Shown in pieces: positions 24,680 through 32,147 of a stretch of DNA of 64,000 nt. This DNA comes from SB11 sp943370295 (GTDB lineage: Bacteria > Bacteroidota > Bacteroidia > UBA8524), in NCBI GenBank assembly GCA_943370295.1, contig CALRQL020000017.1, positions 10,276 through 74,275 of the forward strand, read 5' to 3'. The translations under genes and the position numbers were made by a program. The notes under the pieces were generated by a model, which saw nothing but the letters and a program-made list of their open reading frames with translations, searched no databases and was not told the origin of the DNA. How positions within the stretch are numbered: the stretch's first letter is position 1; every line of letters begins with the position of its first letter.

Positions 24680-25795
24680 GTGTTTAATATCAATAAAATA
24701 AGAGTTGTAAATAAAGTATTCTTTGTTTGTTTGGTTATTCAGGCCTTAGTAGTCCTGTTTTCATGTAACACTCAACATATTCGTGTTAAGAATGACCTAC
24801 CAAGTAATAAAAAGGTTACTGTTTTTGAAAAGTTTAAACCTATTATACTGCCTTTCTATGTTGATCAAATTACTTTTGAGAATATATTAACAACCCCTAA
24901 TCAATATGCTAAACTTAGTGTTGATGATATAAACTTTTTTCGAGGGCTTAGTGGAGCACTGATTACAGTTAATGATACTGCTGTTATAGACTTTTATTCA
25001 TTAGGAGAAATAATATTTCCTGAGGTGATTGAAAATTATGGGTACAGGATATTTGTCTTATGTTCGGTTGATAAGTTGACACAAAATATAATTTGTTACC
25101 TCTATTATTTTAATGATAATGAAGTTGATGGAGGGGTACTTCAGACATTTGCAGAATATAGTGATAGTATTTTTAGTCAAAAACACATTGCTGGTGTCAT
25201 ATATCCAAATTTAAAAGCGTTCTACTTTAAATTTAATACTTTCGACTCCTCTGCAAGATTTTCTCCAAGTGAATGTATTCTTCAGTATGTTGATATTCAA
25301 AAAGGAGAGATGAATGCATCTTTTAATATCCCAGACTGTAATTTCAATTTAATAAAATCAAAAATTAGTTCTGTGGGTAGCTTTCAGGGAAGGGGAGTTG
25401 ATAGTTATTCGTTTGATGAGTTGTTTTTCGAAAGTCCAGGGGTCTTAGTTCCCATAGAGTTTTCAAATATTAATGGTCCTTTCCATAAAACTTTGAACGC
25501 GATTTTTACAGAAACTGAAAAAAATATTGAAACATTTTTTATTGATAAGATAAATTTAGGATATGATAGAGACTTGATTTTATATCTTAATAAACTTGAG
25601 TATGATAATTATAAAAAAGTTTGGGAAGTTGTAGGTAAAGTTCAGAATTCCGAAGGAATAAATATGGGGCTTTATTCGATAGCCTATTCGATTAAGGGTA
25701 ATAAAGTGTTTTCACAGAATAATTTTTCTACCCTTAAAATTTCAAAAAATGAAATCATCGTTCGCTCTGATTTCCGTACTTTTATAATTAAGTAA
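24680..25795 (+). CDS. hypothetical lipoprotein (AT-rich insert)
   Basis: 371 residues from a GTG start. No ATG is available in the signal region. The N-terminus has KVFFVCLVIQALVVLFSC, a lipoprotein signal peptide with a usable lipobox (LFSC), so the mature protein begins at about Cys29. The remainder is rich in aromatic residues, Asn and Ser and predicted beta structure, with no recognised domain. It sits with a second, unrelated lipoprotein between inverted repeats at 24.0 and 26.8 kb. Base composition is far more AT-rich than gldG or the metallophosphoesterase on either side, suggesting acquisition. Function unknown. Confidence 0.6.
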   Translation: MFNINKIRVVNKVFFVCLVIQALVVLFSCNTQHIRVKNDLPSNKKVTVFEKFKPIILPFYVDQITFENILTTPNQYAKLSVDDINFFRGLSGALITVNDTAVIDFYSLGEIIFPEVIENYGYRIFVLCSVDKLTQNIICYLYYFNDNEVDGGVLQTFAEYSDSIFSQKHIAGVIYPNLKAFYFKFNTFDSSARFSPSECILQYVDIQKGEMNASFNIPDCNFNLIKSKISSVGSFQGRGVDSYSFDELFFESPGVLVPIEFSNINGPFHKTLNAIFTETEKNIETFFIDKINLGYDRDLILYLNKLEYDNYKKVWEVVGKVQNSEGINMGLYSIAYSIKGNKVFSQNNFSTLKISKNEIIVRSDFRTFIIK

Positions 25796-25800
25796 TGGGG

Positions 25801-25876
25801 TAGTGTCCCAAATTATCACTTGCGTATAAACAGTTAGGAGATTATGCAGGAATTAAATACTTGTTGGGTGTTATAT
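25801..25876 (+). repeat. direct repeat after lipoprotein gene 1
   Basis: It starts TAGTGTCCCAAATTATC and includes TATAAACAGTTAGG, GATTATGCAGGAATTAAA and TGTTGGGTGTTA. It recurs at 26683-26759, about 80% identical, after the second lipoprotein gene. Confidence 0.7.
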
Positions 25877-25966
25877 TGCTTTAAAGAAAGTAGCTACCAC
25901 AACGCCTAAGTAACAGAATTGGGAGAACGGGAGTAGACAAAGCGAATGCCACAAAATGAATACATT

Positions 25967-26668
25967 ATGAAGTATATATGGATGATCATAATTTTAACGG
26001 TATTAATATTAAGCTGTAAAAAAGGAACTAAAGGTTCTTCTGAAAAGAATACTATAAGCGAATTGACAAATAGCTTAATCATTAGTGCTAATGGTGACAC
26101 TATTGGAACATTAATATACACCGATTCTAATAATTTGTATTTTTCTCCTTATTTGGATACTTTAAGGCGGGTGTTTCTTGGTAAAAAGGGGGTATCAAAA
26201 ATTGGTTGTTATTATAATAACTTACCCCATAACAATTTATTGATTTTTGATGAATATTCGGCCCCTTCCAAAATTGAATGGTATAATTTGGGGAGTTTGT
26301 ACTCTGAAATAAATAATCTTAAATCGGAAGAGGGGAATGTGTTACCAGTTACTAAAAGTTATATTGATACGAGCTTAATTCATTTGCCCAAAACATATAT
26401 TACTAAGAGCAATAAAGTGCAAGGGAAACGACGATTGACTGTCTACTCGGAGTCATATCCAATCTACCTTATGTTTTTTCAATACAACGTAAAAGGAGAT
26501 GTTGATACAGAGTATGATTTTGTTAAGAATTCATTTATATTGACCTTTAATCAAAATCAAATGGATTCGGATACACTGAAAATAACATTTAATTACCTCG
26601 AAGATTTTGTTGTGCCAAAAGAAAGGAAAATCATAAAAACCCTAAATCAAGAAATAGTTATCGATTAG
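25967..26668 (+). CDS. hypothetical lipoprotein (AT-rich insert)
   Basis: 233 residues from the ATG at 25967 (MKYIWMIIILTVLILSCKKG), chosen over an upstream ATG at 25946 because it gives a short signal peptide with lipobox LILSC. The mature part is beta-rich (NSLIISANGDTIGTLIY, LTVYSESYPIYLMFFQYN) with no known domain. It is unrelated in sequence to the preceding lipoprotein but shares its downstream repeat and composition. Likely outer-membrane or periplasmic. Function unknown. Confidence 0.6.
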   Translation: MKYIWMIIILTVLILSCKKGTKGSSEKNTISELTNSLIISANGDTIGTLIYTDSNNLYFSPYLDTLRRVFLGKKGVSKIGCYYNNLPHNNLLIFDEYSAPSKIEWYNLGSLYSEINNLKSEEGNVLPVTKSYIDTSLIHLPKTYITKSNKVQGKRRLTVYSESYPIYLMFFQYNVKGDVDTEYDFVKNSFILTFNQNQMDSDTLKITFNYLEDFVVPKERKIIKTLNQEIVID

Positions 26669-26682
26669 GTGGTGCTTACTAG

Positions 26683-26759
26683 TAGTGTCCCTAATTATCG
26701 CCTTGTATAAAAGGTTAGGGGATTATAAAAGAATTAAACGCGTGTTGGGTATTACTTTA
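26683..26759 (+). repeat. direct repeat after lipoprotein gene 2
   Basis: Second copy of the 25801-25876 repeat (TAGTGTCCCTAATTATC, GTATAAAAGGTTAGG, GAATTAAACGCG, GTTGGGTATTA). It starts 15 bp after the stop codon, versus 6 bp for copy 1. Confidence 0.7.
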
Positions 26760-26778
26760 AAAGAATAAATAAGTTACC

Positions 26779-26891
26779 CTCCCAAAAAGGAGGACATTGT
26801 GAAATAATCCTATTCCAACATTTCATCAAAGACAAAACACCCGCACAACGTTCAATGTCCCCCGCAGGCGGGGGCAGGGGGTGGAAAAAGA
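26779..26891 (-). repeat. right arm of about 110-bp inverted repeat
   Basis: Reverse complement of 23943-24053, with the block CCCCGCAGGCGGGGG and the CACCCCCTGC end essentially unchanged. Together the arms bracket a 2.7-kb AT-rich segment with two lipoproteins. Confidence 0.8.
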
Positions 26892-26908
26892 CACTCACAG
26901 AAATACGT

Positions 26909-27268
26909 TCAGGTTTCCTTTCGCATCAAAAAATACAAGGCAAGGGGGCAGGCCCAGTTTCCGGCGCGCTCTATAAACTCCAGCCAGTTTTCACCCGATA
27001 CGGGGCGGATAAGGGCGGTTAAAAACGCCCAGCAGGCGGCCAGTAGCAACACCTGTTTCACAGGTTTTATCAGGGTGATGGCGGCTATCAGCAAGTCCAT
27101 CGTGCCGATGCAGCGCATGGCAAGGGTATCGTAAGGCGCGATGATGCCCACGGTATGTAAATAGGCAAACCACTGCGGGCGAAGGTTGAACACATACCAC
27201 CCGTGCCCTGCAAAGATGCCGAACACCCCTATGCGCAATACCCATTGCACGATGCTTTGCATAGGCAT
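26909..27268 (-). CDS. small DoxX-like integral membrane protein
   Basis: 119 residues with four predicted membrane segments. The first, VLRIGVFGIFAGHGWYVF, has the G-x-x-F-x-x-H-G pattern of DoxX/DoxD-like proteins. Its start is 4 bp after the metallophosphoesterase stop on the same strand, so it is the second gene of that operon. Specific activity unknown. Confidence 0.6.
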   Translation of the reverse strand: MPMQSIVQWVLRIGVFGIFAGHGWYVFNLRPQWFAYLHTVGIIAPYDTLAMRCIGTMDLLIAAITLIKPVKQVLLLAACWAFLTALIRPVSGENWLEFIERAGNWACPLALYFLMRKET

Positions 27269-27272
27269 GGGC

Positions 27273-29159
27273 TTAAGGCTTACGCAGGATAAACGATTCT
27301 ATTTCTTCCAACGTATCGGGGTTCACCACCTCTACTTCAATGCTTTTGCCTTCAACGTGAAAATACACCACGGCGTTTTGGGTAGTAAAACCATCGGTAA
27401 ACTTTGTCCACGGGGTTTGCTCTTGGGCATAGTAAGGCGCACCCGCCGCTCCGTTATTAATCTGCATAATGGTGCGGGTAAGCTGCTGGCGGGGCATTGT
27501 CCAGTCTTCGGGGTAAATGGGCGTATTAGGGCCAATTTCAGTGGTGCAGTAATTATGTTCGTCGCCCGTTAATACCGCCGCCACTTTGGTACTCTTATTC
27601 ACAATAATGTGCAGCAGTTGGTCGCGACGTTGGATAATCCCTTTATCAAGCGCCTGCCCGCGCACATACGGACGGAACTGGTTGTTGCCGCTGTACCACA
27701 TATCGTCCTTCACATGGCCGCCGTTGGGAAACATGGGCGTGTGCAAGGTTAGAAACACGTGGTCAATGTTTTTATCTTCTTCCAGCAATTTTATGGTGCT
27801 GTCCAGCCATTCCAACTGTTTGTCCATAATATACCCGTGTATGTTTCCGCCGCTCACGTTCACAAAATCGGTGTTGGGGGCATACCAGTAGTTGCTGTTT
27901 AGTACTACCACGCCCACGTTGTCGTAGGTGTAGTAAAATACATTTTCATTGTACGAGGGGAAATCCTGCGCCTTGGGGTCGGGGTCGTAGCTTGCGCCGT
28001 CTTCGCTGGCAGGGCCGTTTTTGGGGTTTACAAAATTATCGGCAAACACCGCCTCGGCACTTTCAGTAGCGTAGGGAAATTTATCAACCTCAAGGGTTTT
28101 GCCGCCCTCTTCGGTAAAGTACGCCGATAACGCCTCGTGGTTACCCATGCTGATATACACCGGAAAATAATGCGCAAACGGTTCAATGGCACGTTTCCAG
28201 TTGGCATATTGCAGGTTTATTTCGCCTTTATCAGCCAAATAACCGTCTATTAAATCGCCTGAGAACTGGGCAAAGGCAATGCCTTTGTGGTTGTTCAATG
28301 CCATCATTTTTTTCATGATGTAATAATTGGCACCATATACGTTGCGCTCACCGCCGCCGTTTCCGTTGCGTGAATCGCTGGCATACGAAAAGGTAAAAAA
28401 CTGACGGCTGCCCGGTTTAGGGGCAGTAGTAAACGAGTAGGTTTGTTGGTGAGTACCCGTGCTTACGATATAGCTGTAAGTAGAATCAGGTTGCAGGCCT
28501 TTTATCTCTACTTCGTGGTGATGAGTGGCCTTGCTGTCGGTAAACACCTTGCCGCCCACACTTAGGGTAGCTTTTACGGCCTCGTTGGTTTCAAACGATA
28601 TGGTAACCCCGTTGTGGGTAAGCAGGTTCACAAACGGGCCTTCGATGATAGTAGGGGCTACTTTAAACGGGCCTTTGCCGGTAAATCCTACAATACCATC
28701 GTATAAAATCTCGCCCTTTTCATTAAGTACGCGATACCCGATGGTACCTGCACCGCTCTTCTCCCACCCTACCATGTCGTACTTGCCTTTTAGTTTATCG
28801 GCAATGTTTACAAATGCACTACCGTTGGTAATGGGGGCAGCTTCTTTAAAATATACGGGCTGCGGGTGTTTGCTGTCGCCGTAGGGAATCAGTCCGTAAT
28901 ACAGCAACCCTTTAAAGTTGTTGTCGCCAAAGTAAAACGCAATGCCCTTGGTATCGCCTTTGGGGTTGCCTTTTAGCTGGGCAAGGGTATAAGTAGGCTT
29001 TGGGTCTTGCAAATAGTAGCGGCGACTACTGTCTTTAATATACAAACGGCCTTTATCGTCGGCCAATATATTGCCGTGTACACGGGGCACATAGCCCTGC
29101 GCAAATGCAGCGGCACTAACTAATAACAGAGATGCTGAAAGGAAAAGAGCTTTTTTCAT
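27273..29159 (-). CDS. secreted metallophosphoesterase with N-terminal Fn3-like domain
   Basis: 628 residues with a clear Sec signal peptide (MKKALFLSASLLLVSAAAFA-QG). The middle has a purple-acid-phosphatase-like Fn3 region (about 170-245, GLQPDSTYSYIVSTG). The calcineurin-like phosphoesterase domain follows, with metal motifs SYASDSR, FSGDLID, SMGNHEA, TLHTPMF and LTGDEHNYC. The first Asp box is SDSR rather than the usual GDxG/H form, so metal binding may differ. Periplasmic phosphate-ester hydrolysis is likely. Co-transcribed with the DoxX-like gene. Confidence 0.85.
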   Translation of the reverse strand: MKKALFLSASLLLVSAAAFAQGYVPRVHGNILADDKGRLYIKDSSRRYYLQDPKPTYTLAQLKGNPKGDTKGIAFYFGDNNFKGLLYYGLIPYGDSKHPQPVYFKEAAPITNGSAFVNIADKLKGKYDMVGWEKSGAGTIGYRVLNEKGEILYDGIVGFTGKGPFKVAPTIIEGPFVNLLTHNGVTISFETNEAVKATLSVGGKVFTDSKATHHHEVEIKGLQPDSTYSYIVSTGTHQQTYSFTTAPKPGSRQFFTFSYASDSRNGNGGGERNVYGANYYIMKKMMALNNHKGIAFAQFSGDLIDGYLADKGEINLQYANWKRAIEPFAHYFPVYISMGNHEALSAYFTEEGGKTLEVDKFPYATESAEAVFADNFVNPKNGPASEDGASYDPDPKAQDFPSYNENVFYYTYDNVGVVVLNSNYWYAPNTDFVNVSGGNIHGYIMDKQLEWLDSTIKLLEEDKNIDHVFLTLHTPMFPNGGHVKDDMWYSGNNQFRPYVRGQALDKGIIQRRDQLLHIIVNKSTKVAAVLTGDEHNYCTTEIGPNTPIYPEDWTMPRQQLTRTIMQINNGAAGAPYYAQEQTPWTKFTDGFTTQNAVVYFHVEGKSIEVEVVNPDTLEEIESFILRKP

Positions 29160-29250
29160 ACGGAAAGCAAAAATAAGAATTATGGGTATCGGGTGGGTGG
29201 CTTACCGCGATTATTTGGGGTAAAGATTAGAGATGTTCCCCGTTGCTTGA

Positions 29251-29399
29251 GTCGGGTATAAAACCCGACGCTGTTGAAGCCTTGCACGAGGATGCCATAA
29301 AAGGAAGGGGTTGAAACCCCTTTCTGTTGCGATTACCTTTCCGTGAAGGACTTAAGTCCTTCACGGAAAGGTAATTATAAAAGCGATAGGTTTTAACCT
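29251..29399. repeat. cluster of four palindromes including a 44-bp perfect palindrome
   Basis: Four hairpins follow each other: GTCGGGT/ACCCGAC (29251-29269), AAGGGG/CCCCTT (29305-29322), a perfect 44-bp palindrome centred on CTTAAG (29332-29375; half-site ATTACCTTTCCGTGAAGGAC) and AGGTT/AACCT (29388-29399). They lie between the divergently... co-oriented minus-strand genes murF-alr and the metallophosphoesterase and could terminate murF-alr transcription, but there is no T tract matched to the big palindrome. Confidence 0.75.
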
Positions 29400-29428
29400 G
29401 TCGTTGTTGCAAAGCTATCGATGCGGGG

Positions 29429-31903
29429 TTATTCCTGCCAATACACCCGTTTCACGCGGGGGCCTATATCGGTAAGTACTTCGTAAGGTATGGTATTTAG
29501 GCGTTGGGCAAACTCAATAATTTCTGCATTGGTTTCAAACAGCACGGCTTCGTCTCCCTCGTGGCAATTAATTTTAGAAACATCCAGCATACACATATCC
29601 ATGCACACATTGCCTACAATGGGTGCCCACTGTCCGTTAATTTTCATGCGTCCTTTGCCGTTACTCAGTTCGCGGCGCAAACCGTCGGCATAGCCAATGG
29701 CTACTACAGCAATCCTGCGGGCTTCGTGCTGCATACCGTTGCGGGCATACCCCACCGATTCATCCATACCGATTTCCCGCACCTGTGAAATGGTGGTGCG
29801 TAACCTAAATGCCGTTTGCAGTTTGCTTTGGTAGTTGGTCGTAGCATCAATGCCGTACAAGCCAATGCCCAGTCGCACCATGTCCATGTGGGCTTCGGGA
29901 AAACGGGCAATGCCCGCCGAATTGCAAATATGGAACAGGGTTTCTTGGGGCAAGTGGGGTTGCAAACGGGTTTTTATGGCCGTAAAGCGGCGAATCTGTT
30001 CGTTGGTAAACGCATCGTGCTGGGGTTCATCTGCTGCAGCAAGGTGACTAAATACCGACGCTACTTTTATTTCGGGGCGATTTTTCAGTACCTCCAGCAA
30101 GGTGTCAATGTCGCCTTCTTCAAAACCTAAGCGGTGCATTCCAGTGTCAAACTCAAGGTGGATGCTGGCTTCGGCTTGTGCGCTTTCGTCAAACGCCCGT
30201 AAAAACTCATCCAATATGCTGAAATTGAAAATCTCAGGTTCAAGGTAATATTCCAACATTTCAGCAAACTGTCCGCTGCCGGGATTCATTACCATAATGG
30301 GCAACGATATGCCCTTTTTGCGCAACTCTATCCCCTCGTCGGCGTAGGCTACGGCGAAATAATCCGCCCCGTGAAACTGCAATACGTTGGCGGTTTCGTA
30401 GCTGCCGCTGCCGTATGAATACGCCTTTACCATGGCCATTATTTTGGTGCCCGGTTTCAGCAAGCTGCGGAAAAAAGCAAGGTTGTAGGATAGTGCGGTG
30501 AGGTTAATTTCTAATACCGTTTCGTGGGTTTTTTCTTCCAGTCGTTGTATAATTTTCTCGAAACGGAAGCTGCGCGAACCTTTTACCAATAGGGTGGCAT
30601 CGGTTAATGAGCTAAAGTTAAACTGACCCAAAAATTCTTTGGTATTGTCGTAAAACTCAGCCGTGGCAGAAAACAAATGCCGTTGTGCCGAAATTTCGGC
30701 ACCTATACCGATAAACTGCCCGCGGGTTTTTTCGTTCACCAGTGCCGCCACTTTGGTGTAAAGGGCAGTATTGCTTAAGCCCGTTTGGTTAATGTCTGAA
30801 AGGATTACAACCGTTTTTTCGTGCTGCTTTTGCGACTTTAAAAAATCAAGGGCAATGCCCAGCGAGTTAAGATCGGCGTTGTAAGCATCGTTTATCACGT
30901 CGCAATTCCGCAAGCCTTTTTTCAGTTGCAGACGCATCTCAACGGGGGCAAGGTCGGCAAAGCGGTCTTTATATTCCGCCAAGTCGTACCCCATTGAACT
31001 TAACGTTACGGCACAATGAATGGTGTTTTCTACCGAAGCAGCATCCGTAAACGGAATGCTGAAACTGTATTTTTTGGTAGAGGTATGAAGGTTAATGGAC
31101 GTTTGACCTGTTTTGGTTTCAATAGTAGCGTAATACGGGCATTGGTTGTTTTTTACCGACCATGCAACTGCCTTTAGTTTGGGGTTGTAGGCGTGCAACT
31201 CGTCAATGGCTTCTAATACCCAATAATTATCTTCGCAATACACCAGCTTCTCGCAATCCATAAACAACAAGGCCTTTTCGGCGGCTTTTTCGCGTTTATC
31301 GGCAAAGCCCTCGTTGTGGGCATCTCCCAAATTGGTAAATATGCCCACGGTGGGCTTGATTATCTTTTGCAGGTTCAGCATCTCCCCTTTTGCAGAAATG
31401 CCGGCTTCAAAAATCCCCAAAGTATGCTCACCATCCATCTGCCAAACGCTTAGGGGTACCCCAATTTGCGAATTGTAGCTTTTGGGACTGCGCACAATGT
31501 TCTCATTCAGTTTCAGCAAGTGGTGCAGCCATTCTTTCACAATGGTTTTGCCGTTGCTGCCCGTTATCCCTATTACGGGGATGTTGTATTGCGCACGGTG
31601 CTTTGCCGCAAGGCTTTGCAATGCCTCCAGCGTATCTTGTACGTTAAAAAAGTTAGCGTCGGTAAATCGCTCAAAAAGCGATAAGGGCTTGGATATTACA
31701 AAGTTTCGGATGCCTGCCTTGTACGCCTCGTCGATATAGTTGTGGCCATCGCGGGTGGCCGTGAGCGCAAAAAACAAGCTGTGTTGGGCATTGTGTATTT
31801 TGCGTGTATCGGTAATAATATCTTCAATCAGTGCCGAAGGTTGCGGTAGCAACGCAATTGCGCCTAAAAAACCTTCTATTTGCTTGGCGGTGTAGCTCAC
31901 CAT
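29429..31903 (-). CDS. bifunctional MurF ligase / alanine racemase
   Basis: 824 residues from the ATG at 31903 (a TTG at 31912 is the longer alternative). Residues 1 to about 455 are MurF (UDP-MurNAc-tripeptide:D-Ala-D-Ala ligase): ATP loop GITGSNGKTIVKEW, FEAGIS and the DAYNADLNS motif as NDAYNADLNSL. Residues about 460-824 are a PLP-dependent alanine racemase: the cofactor Lys is in MAMVKAYSYGSG and the catalytic Tyr in SVGYARNG, followed by NVCMDMCMLD. The fusion couples D-Ala supply to D-Ala-D-Ala ligation in cytoplasmic peptidoglycan synthesis and is a known Bacteroidota arrangement. All key residues are retained. Confidence 0.95.
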   Translation of the reverse strand: MVSYTAKQIEGFLGAIALLPQPSALIEDIITDTRKIHNAQHSLFFALTATRDGHNYIDEAYKAGIRNFVISKPLSLFERFTDANFFNVQDTLEALQSLAAKHRAQYNIPVIGITGSNGKTIVKEWLHHLLKLNENIVRSPKSYNSQIGVPLSVWQMDGEHTLGIFEAGISAKGEMLNLQKIIKPTVGIFTNLGDAHNEGFADKREKAAEKALLFMDCEKLVYCEDNYWVLEAIDELHAYNPKLKAVAWSVKNNQCPYYATIETKTGQTSINLHTSTKKYSFSIPFTDAASVENTIHCAVTLSSMGYDLAEYKDRFADLAPVEMRLQLKKGLRNCDVINDAYNADLNSLGIALDFLKSQKQHEKTVVILSDINQTGLSNTALYTKVAALVNEKTRGQFIGIGAEISAQRHLFSATAEFYDNTKEFLGQFNFSSLTDATLLVKGSRSFRFEKIIQRLEEKTHETVLEINLTALSYNLAFFRSLLKPGTKIMAMVKAYSYGSGSYETANVLQFHGADYFAVAYADEGIELRKKGISLPIMVMNPGSGQFAEMLEYYLEPEIFNFSILDEFLRAFDESAQAEASIHLEFDTGMHRLGFEEGDIDTLLEVLKNRPEIKVASVFSHLAAADEPQHDAFTNEQIRRFTAIKTRLQPHLPQETLFHICNSAGIARFPEAHMDMVRLGIGLYGIDATTNYQSKLQTAFRLRTTISQVREIGMDESVGYARNGMQHEARRIAVVAIGYADGLRRELSNGKGRMKINGQWAPIVGNVCMDMCMLDVSKINCHEGDEAVLFETNAEIIEFAQRLNTIPYEVLTDIGPRVKRVYWQE

Positions 31904-32147
31904 ATACTGCAAACCTACAATTATTTTGAAACAGTGGGGTGTTTATCCCCAATAATACTAAAGCACCCCGCTTGTTGCGTTTTATTACTAACGATGCCTG
32001 TAACGTATGGATTACGTACCTGCATAGCAACGGGTTTCCGCTTCTTTATTTTACCCACTGCCCTATTTTGTAAACGTTTTCAACCGATTGTGGTTCAAAA
32101 GTTGATGGTATTGGGTAGGAACGGGGTTATTTTCGCAGATTAACAAT

